A stretch of DNA of 64,000 nucleotides from Rhodamnia argentea (Eukaryota > Streptophyta > Magnoliopsida > Myrtales > Myrtaceae): positions 21,983,595-22,047,594 of the forward strand of contig NC_063160.1 of the NCBI RefSeq assembly GCF_020921035.1, written 5' to 3'. Position 1 is the first letter of the stretch. Every line of letters starts with the position of its first letter. The translations under genes were made by a program, and so were the position numbers. Below the pieces are notes generated by a model that was given only the letters and a program-made list of their open reading frames with translations, ran no database searches and was not told the DNA's origin. Positions 1 to 10,894 of this stretch are shown here, in pieces.

Positions 1-1897
1 TTTCTTACAATGTGATCATTGGCATTATGTTGAAGATAAAGTGGGTCAACAACCTGGACAGAAAATAGTGAAGAAGTGAGCACGCTAAAAATTGTGTCTG
101 GTCCAAGGCAGATTGTTATCTGAAGATGCAAATTACAGTGGTTTTTCTTACACAGGGTATCTGATAGATGCTAACAGACAATAACTAATCATGCAGATTT
201 ATACGGTTATTCCCATTAAAATACCTATCAAGCCCGATTTTGCGGCGCCTTAACCATGCTTTTATAAAAGTCTCTGAACTGAGAATTTCTCTGTCATTAA
301 ACAGCACTTTAAGTCTTCATCTATGCCCTCCGGAGATCAATACGGAGAGAAACTGTAGATTGGAGAGCTCTGTAGTTTAATAATTATGAAACTATCCTAA
401 ACAATCAAGAGTTGGGTCTAGAAGTTCACTCTGAAAAAAGTATATGATTTCTTTCTTTATGAAGTGATAAATTTCTCTTGTATTTCCTAATCACCCCATA
501 GAACTCTATGACGTTCTAAGTTTGTTCTAGTGATGGCCAGATTTCTTATTCCGAAGTTTGACAAGAAAAGCTAACCAAGCTCTAGGAACTTGAAAAGTGG
601 CATGCAGATCCCATCTTCCTACCCGTTACAAGCCATTAGTACTTTGGGTACATTACTTTCATTTCGTCTTCTACTTTAAGCAATGCCCTGACCAAATCCA
701 TCCTGTCCTTGCTGGTTCTATAAAATATCAAGCACTTGGAGATGTGATCACAGGTAAAGGCACCGAACATAGTGCAATAATATTCGACCATGGGTCACAC
801 TACAAGATTTTGACTGTCATATTGTTACTGATCTGGTGAGTAGAAGGAAAAATGCACTGATGGAGTCCCTAAATTAATGCTGACTCAGAAGGGCACTCCA
901 TTAATGTCAAGTCTCCTGGTAATGGTGCAGAGCCATGAGAATGTTGGATGTAGAAGAAGGCGAGGATGATGTCCATGTCTAGGGTCAATACATCTTCCAG
1001 CAAGTATATTCTTTGCCCAAGGTGATCATATATCAGTGGATATCAACCACAAAACAAGGCCGGATTGATGAAATCTTGGTCCCTACCATTTGGGATCTTT
1101 GCATTAAAATGCATGGTATTCCGGGCCTCACATTATCAAGAATTAGACCAGGAACTTTTCAAACAAAATCTCATTTTATATATAACAGCACTTTAGTTTT
1201 CTCTTCCTACAAATAATGTTAGAGCATTTCAATATCAAACTGAATTCATTTTTCCTACAATTGTAAGTTTGTGGATAAGTTGACCGGTGGTCCTATCAGT
1301 GCCATCATTTATTACTTGCTTATTCACTCATATTGACTCATTATCCAAAAGATCATGGCAACACCTGTCGTCTACACCCAGTGATAAGACATCTATCAGT
1401 GTTCTTGAAATTTCAATCTGTTTGAGATGCCAAATTATGATGCATAAGCATGTCATGCTAATCTTGAGTTCCTAGTAAACGGTGAAGGGGTTCAGTTGAG
1501 GCTTTGCATAGAGTACCTCTAATCCTTTGAGCTCGAGCAAAATTTGTGGTCCAAACTTGTTGGTTGGGACTTAGGTACAGAATGTAATCAAGTGGACAGC
1601 CGAAATGATTGGGCCAGGGGTGTCGTCAAACCACCGGTACCGTAGAAAGGACGGCCTTCCTCTATGTTCTGCTGTTATGTGTTCAAGTCAAAAGAACCAA
1701 ATATTTGTCCAAGAATTATCTCTCAACATAAGCACATGGGTTTGCATCCCAAGCCACATTGGATTGGCAAGGGGCCATCCTCAGTATAGAGGAGGTCCAG
1801 GCCAATGCTTTTTTACTCAAGGCGAAACAGATTCAATTTCCAGCGTTGAAAGTTCAAGTATCCTCCTCTTCTCAGAATCTTTCTAGAGTGATTCAAA
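1..1897. other. Non-coding stretch upstream of the first SAUR copy
   Basis: No open frame here resembles a known protein. The last 400 bases resemble the upstream flanks of the SAUR copies at 8735 and 10451: a GAGCTCGAGCAA-type motif followed by TTTGTGGT lies at 1527-1550, about 365 bases before the SAUR ATG. It is read as the old promoter region of the broken SAUR copy. Confidence 0.5.
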
Positions 1898-2328
1898 ATG
1901 ATAAGCACAAAGAAACTGTTTCAGATGGCGAGTAAGTGGCAAAAGGTGGCCGGCATAGGGAAAAAAGGAATTTCCTGGCGTCAGTCTAATAGAGATTTAA
2001 CATTGGGAAATGTAATTGGGTCATCGGTGGCTCGGAAGGGTCATTTCGTAGTTACACTACTGACATGAGGCGATTTGTGGTCCCTCTTTTGTATCTCAGC
2101 AATGAGATTGTCAGAGAGCTCCTGAGGATATCGAAAGAAGAGTTTGGGATTCCAACCAGTGCTCCTATCATAATTCCAATCGACTCATTGTCCATGGAGT
2201 ACATCATTTCGCTGATCAGCAGAGGCTTAGCTAAGGATGAAGAAAATGCTTTAGTTTTGTCATTTACTAGAAGCAGTTGCTCATCATCCTTAGCCTTGGA
2301 TAAAGCATCCACACACGAACGAATTTAG
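1898..2328 (+). pseudogene. SAUR auxin-responsive protein, frameshifted
   Basis: The frame opens at ATG 1898 with the MISTKKLFQMASKWQK start shared by the other SAUR copies here. It runs through GHFVV and then hits TGA at about 2065. The rest of the SAUR domain continues in another frame to 2328, with RRFVVPLLYLSNEIVREL, SEEEFG-like KEEFGIP, and SMEYIISLISRGLAKDEENAL. Comparison with the paralogs shows one missing T in the run after GTAGTT (about 2050), so a single-base deletion separates the halves. SAUR proteins are small intronless auxin-induced regulators. In Arabidopsis they inhibit PP2C-D phosphatases and so activate plasma-membrane proton pumps during cell expansion. The downstream half is otherwise open and well conserved, so the break is recent or is a sequencing error. 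Confidence 0.85.
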
Positions 2329-2703
2329 GTTTGTAGCTGACTGATGCGGTGTTCACCAGTCTTTTGTAGATAGTACAAGGACGATGATTTCTTATGTTCA
2401 TGTCGTTCTGGATTAGATCATAAGTACATCTCTAGCTTGCTTCGTTTGACTTGGACAATTTTATTCATAACAGATGTATGCAAAGTAGTACATATCTTAA
2501 TTACATACAAAATTGTACGTGATCAATAAATTATATGGTAACTGAACTGAAATTAATCGGAGATGTCAGCTTAGCATGACTGGACAACTTAAGAATCTGA
2601 GATCTATCATTTACTTAAACATGGTTTAGCCAGAGTGGATATGTTTTCAAATTATTCTGTTCACAGAATTGTCCGAGGTTTGGCTATATCGTCAATGACC
2701 TGG
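2329..2703. other. Non-coding spacer between SAUR pseudogene and copia element
   Basis: AT-rich sequence without a convincing frame. It ends with CCTGG directly against the 5' LTR. The sequence after the 3' LTR starts CCTGA, so a 5-bp target duplication with one mismatch is likely. Confidence 0.5.
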
Positions 2704-2876
2704 TGTAGAGAATATTTGGCCCATGAGGGCATATTTGTCTATTTTCTTTATTATTTTCTGAATAGTAGTAATAAGGGTAATATTGTAATTCTTGGCCTTT
2801 TGGCTTTATTATAAATAGATAGCTTGGGTTCACATTGACCTAACCAAGCATTCGGTTCGGTTTTTTTCTCTCAACA
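2704..2876 (+). repeat. 5' LTR of copia element
   Basis: 173 bases, TG...CA ends, with a TATA box (TATAAATA, 2810-2817) that would drive the element's transcript. It differs from the 3' LTR by six substitutions and one T in the terminal T run. Confidence 0.93.
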
Positions 2877-2889
2877 TGGTATCGTAGCT
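2877..2889 (+). promoter_or_regulatory. Primer binding site (initiator tRNA-Met type)
   Basis: TGGTATCGTAGCT lies directly after the 5' LTR. It matches the common plant copia primer site TGGTATCAGAGC with a small change in the middle. Confidence 0.8.
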
Positions 2890-3430
2890 AGGGCTGAACC
2901 GAAACCGTAACCCTAATCTCTTCTCTACGCAAGCGTTCTCCTCTCTCTCTCTTTTAGCCTTCACCCTCTCCCACCGCAGTTCCTTCTCACCTTTTTCTTT
3001 GCCTTCTTTCACAAGATAGGGCAGCACTCATGAGGTGATTCTTTGAATCTGGTGTCTGCCCTAAATCTCACCTCTTCGAGATAAATTAAAGCTTCTTTGC
3101 GGTTTACGATAGGTGGTTCATCCTCTTCTGCGATTTTTTGAATCTTCTTATTTGAGATTGTTTACGCCTTGCCGCGGGCCCACAGTTATCTCGTTGCGAA
3201 GACCAAAGTACTGCAGTTCATGGACTACAATATTTTTTTTCAGATTCTATGGGAAAAAATCAGAATTATCAATTTTTTTTTTAGGTTTTCAAAACCCTAA
3301 AAAATCGATTTTTTGCCTTCCCTTGATCCGATTTGGCTGATTTTTGGAGGACAAATTCAGACTACAACCGGAGGACTTCGTTCCAAGTTTTTTTGGTGGT
3401 TTGATTATTCCCTTCACGCTTTAAGACATA

Positions 3431-6400
3431 ATGTTTGAGGGTTCGGGCTCTACACCTACCGGAGATGGTCGTACGGATTATATTACTTTTGCCGCGATTC
3501 CCGTGAAGCTTGATGGCACAAATTATTTGATATGGTCTCGATCGACATTCTTGACCATTGCAGGCCATGGGTTTACGGGACATATAAACGGCACTTCTGC
3601 GATGCCGACTACATCAGGTACTACTCGGGAAAAGTGGATCTCGAATGACTCTTTGATAATGTCTTTTTTGCTTAACTCGATGCAGCCACATATTGCAAAA
3701 TGATATTTGCTTCTTGATACTGCGGCACATATTTGGATGGCTGCAAGGGATACTTATGGTCAACTTGGGAATGACGCACGGGTGTATGAACTTCAGAAAA
3801 AGGTTCATGACACCACTCGGAAGGAGATGACTATATCTCAATATTATCTTGAGCTTCGGAGTCTGTGACAAGAGCTAGATCATTATGCTGATTATCATCC
3901 AACTAATGATGCGGATGTTGCTGTCTACAAGAGGCATGTGGACAAGGTCAGAGTTTATGATTTCTTGGCAGGATTAAATGTTGAATATGATCGGATACGT
4001 GTTAAAGTTCTTAGCCGGTCTCCATTCCCTACTCTGGAACAGTCCTATGCCCTAGTTCACTCTGAAGAAAGCCGTAGAGCAGCAATGCTTCATTCCTCTG
4101 TTGATCGATCTGCTCTACAAACCAATGTTGGCACTATTGCCAAATCTGGTTCGTTCTTTCATTCTGCTGATACCTCTAAGGAAGTGGTCAAGTGTGAACA
4201 TTGTCATAGGCCGTATCATACTAAAGCTACATGCTAGAAATTACATGGAAAACCTGCAGATTTTGAGGCAAAAAGGGCATAAAGGAAGGCAAAAAACAAG
4301 GCAAATCATATTGAAATTGTTCCTGCTGCACCTACTAATGATATCGGTTTATCCCGGGAAGAACTTCGGGCATTTCGACGTCTACTAAAAGCTTCTACTG
4401 CTGCTACCTCCTCTACGGTTGCCAATTCATCTTCTCCTTTTGCTTCAAACCTATCCACTTCAAGTATCTTATTTGGGGGGTTTAATATATCTATTGTTTC
4501 CAGCCCATGGATTATTGATACAGGGGCTACAGATCACATGACAGGTTCTTCTAGTCTCTTTCAACAATATACCCCTACTTCTAGTAGAGACAAAGTTCGA
4601 TTAGCTGATGGAACCCTCTCTTCCATTGCTGGAAAATGGGTTATCAATTGTTCCTCCGCTCTTCCCTTGTCTTTCGTTTTACATATTCCATCATTCTCCA
4701 CTAATCTCCTTTCTATCGGTAGTCTCACTCGAGACTTAAACCGTAAAGTAATCTTTTTTCCTTCTTATTGTGTTTTCCGGGATCCGGTAACGGAGAAGGA
4801 AATTGGACATGGTAGATTGGAAGGTGGTCTTTATCTGCTCGAGGGTAGTGGGATTTCTACTTTAGCTTTGTCTTCTATGCCTCATCAAGTTAATTTGGCA
4901 TTGACGGACCTTCATCGGTGGCATTGCAGATTAGGTCACCCCCCTTTAGGAACTTTAGAAAAAGTTTTTCCTAGTCTCGTCTTAGCTTGTAATAAAGACG
5001 AGTTTTTTTGTGAAGCCTGTGTTCTGGCTAAACAAACTCGTTCAACATATTCATCTTCAAATAATAGAAGTCGTTTCCCTTTTCATGGGATTCATGCTGA
5101 TGTGTGGGGTCCTTCCCGGCATACTTCTATTTCCGGTCACCGTTGGTTTGTCACTTTTATTGATTGTTATTCTCGCACAACTTGGGTTTATTTGTTGAAA
5201 CATAAGAGTGTCGTTTTTCACTGTTTTCAAAATTTTCACAAAATGGTCTAGACTCAATTCAATGCCACTTCGAAAATTCTTTGCAGTGACAATGGCACCG
5301 AATACACCGAGGGTCGGTTTCAACGGTATCTCTCTGATCGTGGCATTATTCATCAAACTAGTTGTGTTGATACCCCCGCACAAAATGGTGTTGCCGAAAG
5401 AAAGAATCGACATTTGCTAGAAGTTGCTAGGTCTATTATGTTTTCCCATCATGTCCCATCTCGATATTGGAGTGATGCTATTTTAACCGCTGCTTATTTA
5501 ATAAATCGGATGCCTACAAGAATTCTTGATTTTCGCACACCTATTAATGTTTTGCGGGAATCATCAACTTTTATTGTTACCCCAAAATTTTTTTGTTGTG
5601 TTTGTTATGCTCGTAACACCACGTCTAAGAGTAAGTTGGAACCCCGTGGTCTCCGTTGCATTTTTCTTGGGTATTCATCTACTCAAAAGGGTTATAAGTG
5701 TTATCATCCTCCTTCTAGGCGCACCATCGTATCTATGGATATGGTTTTTCACGAGTCTCATTCATATTATTCAGCTCCACCTCTTCGGGGAGAGTGTCCT
5801 AGTGTAGAGGTGTTCCCTACTCTGGATGTTCCTAGGGATATTACTTACCATTCTTCTCCGATAGTCTCTGACGATTCTCCTCCTTCACAAGAGTGTTCTC
5901 CTGCTAAAGAGGAGAACAATGCAACACAAGAGGATAGTACAGTAACACAAGAGGAGATAGCAAAGCAATCACTTCAGGGGGAGTCTACTCCCACTCATGT
6001 TAGGCAAACTATAGATAATAGCAAGACATTGAAGACATATCGTCGTAGGGAGCCCATTACCAACAAGCAGGTCAAGATCACCGAGACATTACCTGTTCAA
6101 TCATCATCTCCTGATCTGGATTCTCCTACTCCCGGTATGGTTTCTTCTTCTGATCTTCCTATTGCACTTCGAAAGGGTACTAGAGCTTGTACTCAACACC
6201 ATATATCCCAATTTGTCTCATATGACTCTTTGTCTAGCTCTTATCGTACTTTTGTGTCTTCTATATCTTCTATTTCTATTCCACAAAATTGGCGGGAAGC
6301 TTTTGCAGATGAGAAGTGGAAGGAAGCAATGGTGGAAGAGATGTATGCTTTGAAGAAAAATGACACATGGGATCTTGTTGGTCTTCCTCCTGCGAAACAA

Positions 6401-7718
6401 CCGGTAGGATGTAAGTGGGTGTTTATAGTCAAACAAAATATAGATGGTGCTGTGGACAGATATAAAGTACGGTTAGTGGCAAAGGGATTTACTTAGACCT
6501 TTGGAATTGACTATCAAGAAACCTTTGCTCCTATTGCCAAGTTGAATACTGCTCGAGTACTACTTTTGTGTGTTGTTAACCTGGGATGGGATCTTCAGCG
6601 GTTAGATGTGAAGAATGTCTTTCTTCATGGAGAGTTAGAAGAGGAGGTGTATATGAAGATTCCTCCGGGTTTTTCTTGTGACAAAACTCAAGGTAAAGTG
6701 TGCAAGCTGAAACGTGCACTTTATGGTTTAAAGCAATCACCTCGAGCTTGGTTTGGTAGGTTTCAGAGAGCTATGGTCTCTATTGGGTATAAACAGAGCA
6801 ATGTTGATCACACTTTGTTTGTGAAGAAATCAGGTGCTAAAATTTCTATTCTCATTGTCTATGTAGACGACATTGTTGTCACAGGGAATGATAGTGATGA
6901 GATCGGTCGGTTGAAGAAGTTTCTAGGACAAGAGTTCGAGATAAAAGATCTTGGAAAGCTGCGGTACTTTTTTGGGATTGAAGTTGCTCGATCTTCAAAG
7001 GGTATATTTCTATCCCAAAGGAAGTATGTCCTTGATCTTTTGATAGAGGTTGGGTTATTGGGATGTCACCCTTTTGATACGCCTATTGAGACCAATACTC
7101 GTCTTCAAGAAAAAGAAGGTGATCCAGTGGATAAGGGTTGTTATCAACGGTTAGTGGGCAAGTTGATTTATTTGTCCCACACCCGACCCGATATTGCTTT
7201 TGCTGTGGGCTTGGTTAGTCGGTTTATGCATGATCCACACTCTACTCATATGAATGCTGTTCTTCGGATCCTTCGGCATTTGAAATCTGCTCCTCGGAAA
7301 GGGGTGCTTTTATCTCCTCATGATGGCTTGAAGGTTGAAGCTTATACAGATGCTGATTGGGCTGGATCTCCGGACCGGAAGTCTATTTCTAGGTATTGTA
7401 CTTTCTTAGGAGGGAATCTTATGGCTTAAAGGATTACTTGAAGATCTTGGTGTATCTGTTCATCTTCCTATGATGCTATATTGTGATAATAAGGCCGCCA
7501 TTAGTATTGCTCACAATCCTGTACAACATGACCGTACAAAACATGTGGAGATTGACAGACACTTTATCAAGGGGAAGTTGGAAAGTGGATTAATTTGCAT
7601 GCCCTTTGTACAGTCCGATGATCAACTCGCTGATGTGTTCACTAAAGGATTAGGGAGTAAATCATTTCATTCTATTTTAGTCAAGTTGGGCATGTGTGAT
7701 ATTTATGCTCCAACTTGA
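3431..7718 (+). pseudogene. Copia gag-pol polyprotein, degenerate
   Basis: One reading frame starts at ATG 3431 and can be followed to about 7425. It is interrupted by stops at 3701 (TGA), 3866 (TGA), 4235 (TAG), 4280 (TAA), 5249 (TAG) and 6494 (TAG). Domains in order: a gag domain with KLDGTNYLIWS; a CX2CX4HX4C zinc knuckle (4193-4234); an aspartic protease with IIDTGATDHM (DTG at 4517); an integrase with an HHCC zinc finger (about 4910-5040) and a following DDE core; a reverse transcriptase with LDVKNVFLHGELEEEVYM and the YVDD active site at 6860; and RNase H with EAYTDADWAGS. Near 7425 the frame jumps from GGNL directly to WLKGLLEDLGV in another frame. The RNase H segment that normally lies between them, with the SSAEAEY-type motif, is missing. 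The tail 7470-7718 ends with the usual LGMCDIYAPT-like C-terminus. Confidence 0.93.
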
Positions 7719-7725
7719 GGAGGAG

Positions 7726-7897
7726 TGTAGAGAATATTTGGCCCATGAGGGCATATTTGTCTATTTTCTTTATTATTTTCTGAATAGTAGCAATAAGGGC
7801 AATATTGTAATTCTTGGCCTTTTGGCTTTATTATAAATAGATAGCTTGGGGTCACATTGACCTAACCAAGCATTCAGTTTAGTTTTTTCTCTCAACA
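7726..7897 (+). repeat. 3' LTR of copia element
   Basis: 172 bases beginning TGTAGAG and ending CTCAACA, preceded by a polypurine tract (7717-7725). It is nearly identical to the 5' LTR. Confidence 0.93.
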
Positions 7898-8734
7898 CCT
7901 GATTCGGTAAGGAATGCATGTTGTAGATGAAATGGATCGAATTGGAAGGAATGGCTTACTACTTTGTACAGATTTAGTCCGCTGCGAATGACCGCCAAGT
8001 ATCTCTCTAGGTTAAGCTCTGTCAACTGAGGCCTTTCAACTATAACACCCAAAATCAGGTCAGGGAAATAGTAGTGGTTTGTGTAAATAATAAAAATGGC
8101 TTATTCTTTTGAGTTAGTAAGCATATGCCAAGATCTTTTCGCAAGATTTCTTGACCCAAGATTTCTTCAAATGGACTACCAAACAAGCAAGAAGGCTGAA
8201 ACCGGCCAGCTTTAATGGGGTCCTCACTCTTGTTTTGCAACGCTGATATCCTTACGCAATCTGAGATCTCGAAATTTCTATTGGCATGTCAAATCTGATG
8301 ATGAGTTTCTGTCAAACAAAGTTATGTAGATATTAATATTGGACGTCCACCGATGGTTCAGCATCAAATGTTGCATTTTCATTCCTGTGAGCTCAAGCAA
8401 TATGTGGTTTCTCTGTGATTCCTACCAGGACTGTATTAATCATGTTGACGACTAAACTAGCAGGATCGTATTCAGAATAGTACTAGACTGCTTCCTCTGT
8501 GTTCTTCTGTAACCGCTGATAGGCCAACTAAACCAAGAAGGTTAAATTATTGAGAAATACTGCACATAAGCAAATGGCTTTCCATTCCATGATCTATGTT
8601 TGTACTGGAAGGCAAGTTGCCATCCACTCTGTATATAAAACAACCGGGGCAATTGCGTTTGACTATCAAAATAGCCTTCTAACGTTGACAAGAAAAAAAA
8701 GTCTGTCTTTCAGAGTTGTTTGGCACGAGAAAGA
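7898..8734. other. Non-coding spacer, SAUR upstream flank
   Basis: No frame with support. GCTCAAGCAA followed by TATGTGGTTTC at 8391-8411 matches the upstream motif of the other SAUR copies (1531, 10071) and sits about 344 bases before the ATG. A possible TATATAAAA box is at about 8632-8641. Confidence 0.45.
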
Positions 8735-8962
8735 ATGATAAGCACCGAGAAACTGATCCAAATGGCCAAGAAGTGGCAAAAGTTAGCTCTTACCGGAAGA
8801 AAGAGAATACTGTTGCAGAGGATGAACAGCCATGCCGCTTCAGGAAACAAAAGCGGATCATTGGTTCCTCACAAGGGTCATTTTGTAGTTTATGTCACCG
8901 ATAAAACAAGCTTTGCAATGTCTCTTTCATGCCTCAGCAACAATATTGTTTGGGAGTTCTGA
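8735..8962 (+). pseudogene. SAUR auxin-responsive protein, C-terminally truncated
   Basis: The frame opens with MISTEKLIQMAKKWQKLALTG and reaches the GHFVVYVTDKTSFAMSLSCLSNNIVWEF part of the SAUR domain, then stops at TGA 8960-8962, giving 75 residues. The stop arises where paralogs read GAGCTCCTGAGGATATC and this copy reads GAGTTCTGAGGAACTATCC, so a base has been lost. Beyond that point similarity to SAUR fades: the SEEEFG and PIDALSMEYI segments are absent. The ATG was chosen because all paralogs start MIS(T/P)KKL; an upstream TTG is not used. It is a truncated, probably non-functional relic of the same lineage as the 1898 and 10451 copies. Confidence 0.8.
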
Positions 8963-9590
8963 GGAACTATCCTGGTCATTCTTCTGCACTCTTGTTGCCA
9001 ATTTTCCATTTCGTTGTCTTCGCTTGCTGTCAAAATAATCATTTAGACAGACCGTAACCACATAAGGTAACGAATGACCATCTAGGAACAGATTCCTTTT
9101 CCTTAACGAGAATGTCGATGACTGGGATGACATATTTGGTGGTTTGCAAGTGATAAGATTTGGTAGATTTAGCATTTGGCAAACATCTTCAGCTGGGTCA
9201 TGCTAATGACAGTGGTACTTTTGTACCTCGTGCATCCAATTGATGCTATGAAACTGCAGAGGGTTTCAATGGTAAATAAATACTAGTTGATATAACTCAA
9301 ATGCTACCATGGAATTTTTGGAGGATGTGTCCGCTTTCAGGTTTTTCTTCTTTGTCCATCTCCACACCCTGCAAAGAAGAATGCATGGCCTATTTAGGAC
9401 TTGGAAAGTTTGCATTATATTGAGATCAACAAGAGTAAACCTTTCAGAACCCATAGCACAGCCAGAAATTATTTCACCTGTAACCAGTTCTTTCTTTTGG
9501 TTGCGGCGGCGAGTGGGGGAGATGAAATTTGCATGTAAATCATCTATTTTTCCTTCCTGCAATTATAAGGGGCTACAATTTGATTGTGTT
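8963..9590. other. Non-coding spacer
   Basis: No supported gene. Short open frames on both strands lack any recognisable motif or family length. Confidence 0.4.
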
Positions 9591-10080
9591 ATTTTCCACC
9601 ATATACTCTAGTGACCCAACAGACAGTCACCTAACATTGTCAGCTGGTGTTAGCAGAACCTATCTTGGTTCTTCAAATTTCTGCTTTTGCTGGCCCTGAG
9701 AAAGCAACTTATAATACCTTAACTCATCAACCAGACGACAAGTTCTTCTTAAGCGATTAAATGTGTTTGTTGATATCGATCATGCAATGACGGTCGTGGC
9801 GTCAATAAGGCTCTCTTATTCCACCAACTTAAGCAATTTTCCACCATATACTCTAGTGACCCAACAGACATTCACCTATCATTGTCAGCTGGTGTTAGCA
9901 GAACCTATCTTGATTCTTCAAATTTCTGCTTTTGCTGGCCCTGAGAAAGCAACTTATAATACCTTAACTCATCAACCAGACGACAAGTTCTTGTTAAGCG
10001 ATTAAATGTGTTTGTTGATATCGATCATGCAATGACGGTCATTGGTCAATAAGGCTCTCTTATTCCACCAACTGAAGCAA
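9591..10080. repeat. 245-bp direct tandem duplication (two units)
   Basis: Two adjacent units, 9591-9835 and 9836-10080, start ATTTTCCACCATATACTC and run through TAAATGTGTTTGTTGATATCG with only scattered differences (for example CTTCTTAAG against CTTGTTAAG). The second unit ends where the SAUR upstream motif begins, so the duplication sits directly upstream of the 10451 gene's promoter. Confidence 0.9.
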
Positions 10081-10344
10081 TTTGTGGTTCCTGCTGTGAC
10101 TCTTGGACGTGATGTGGTCAATCTGACAACATCCAAACTAACTGGACCCGGAATGTTTTTGAAAACAATTGCAACCACTGTATGAGAGGCCTTCATCTTT
10201 GCTATGCATGTGCTCATAGCCCTACATGACCGAACATTTCAATTCTCAAAAAGCTTCTGCCAACAGAAGCACATGGGATTGCTTCCCAAGAGACTTGCCT
10301 CGAGGAAAGCAGCAAAGGATGGCAAGCTGCCTCTGTCCTCTCCT

Positions 10345-10352
10345 TATATAAA
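10345..10352 (+). promoter_or_regulatory. Probable TATA box of SAUR gene 10451
   Basis: TATATAAA about 100 bases upstream of the ATG, a spacing repeated for the other intact SAUR genes here. Confidence 0.6.
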
Positions 10353-10450
10353 GAACCCAAGGGAATACTTTCCCATCAACCAGAAGAAAAACAAAAGTAT
10401 TCCAACTTATACAATAAAAATTCTGTCTTTCCAGTTTGTTTGAATTGAGA

Positions 10451-10894
10451 ATGATAAGCACCAAGAAGCTGATCCAAATGGCAAGGAAGTGGCAAAAGGC
10501 GGCTGCGGCTGGAAGAAAAAGAATTTCACTACGGAGCACTAATAGCAGGGCCACTTCAGGAAACAAATTCAAATCATCATGCGCTCAAAAGGGTCACTTT
10601 GTAGTTTACAGCTCGGACAACAGACGTTTTGCGATCTCTCTGTCGTATATCAGCAACGACATCATTAGAGAGCTCTTCAGGATATCCGAAGAAGAGTTTG
10701 GAATTCCCAACAGTGGACCTATCAGGCTTCCAATCGATGCGCCATGTATGGAATATATAATCTCAATGATCGGCAGAGGCTTAGCTAAAGACCTGCAGAA
10801 TGCTCTGCTTATGTCCATTACGAGCTGCAGCAGCTCATGTACAGCTTTAGATGAGAGATTTTCATGTCCACGACTTTATGTTTGCAGCTGCTGA
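10451..10894 (+). CDS. SAUR family auxin-responsive protein (147 aa)
   Basis: Intronless frame from ATG 10451, chosen over an upstream in-frame TTG because all paralogs begin MIS. A basic N-terminus (MISTKKLIQMARKWQK, GRKRIS) precedes the SAUR core at about residues 48-108. The core runs from GHFVVYSSDNRRFAISL through IIRELFRISEEEFGIP to PCMEYIISMIGRG. The tail is serine- and cysteine-rich and ends CSC. SAUR proteins are thought to act at or near the plasma membrane by inhibiting PP2C-D phosphatases, which keeps proton pumps active and promotes cell expansion. This is known for the family and inferred here. The gene is intact, has a TATA box about 100 bases upstream and lies just after a 245-bp tandem duplication. 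Auxin inducibility is not demonstrated by any element I can point to with confidence. Confidence 0.92.
   Translation: MISTKKLIQMARKWQKAAAAGRKRISLRSTNSRATSGNKFKSSCAQKGHFVVYSSDNRRFAISLSYISNDIIRELFRISEEEFGIPNSGPIRLPIDAPCMEYIISMIGRGLAKDLQNALLMSITSCSSSCTALDERFSCPRLYVCSC

Larger units (their letters stand above)
2704..7897 (+). mobile_element. Ty1/copia LTR retrotransposon, complete but inactive
   Basis: The element is bounded by two short LTRs (173 and 172 bases) that start TGTAGAG and end CTCAACA. A tRNA-Met-type primer site (TGGTATCGTAGCT) follows the 5' LTR at 2877. A purine tract (GAGGAGGAG, 7717-7725) abuts the 3' LTR. The domain order gag, protease, integrase, reverse transcriptase, RNase H is that of copia. 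The flanks CCTGG and CCTGA suggest a 5-bp target duplication. Six in-frame stops and a deletion in RNase H make it non-autonomous. Six substitutions and one T-run indel between the LTRs (about 3.5%) point to an insertion in the order of one to a few million years ago, depending on the rate used. Confidence 0.95.

Noticed and set aside
1013-1886. Several 60-93 codon frames before the first SAUR
   Set aside because: None has family motifs. The region resembles promoter sequence of the other SAUR copies.
3113-3340. 75-codon frame in the copia leader
   Set aside because: It lies between the primer site and the gag start, in the untranslated leader, and matches no element protein.
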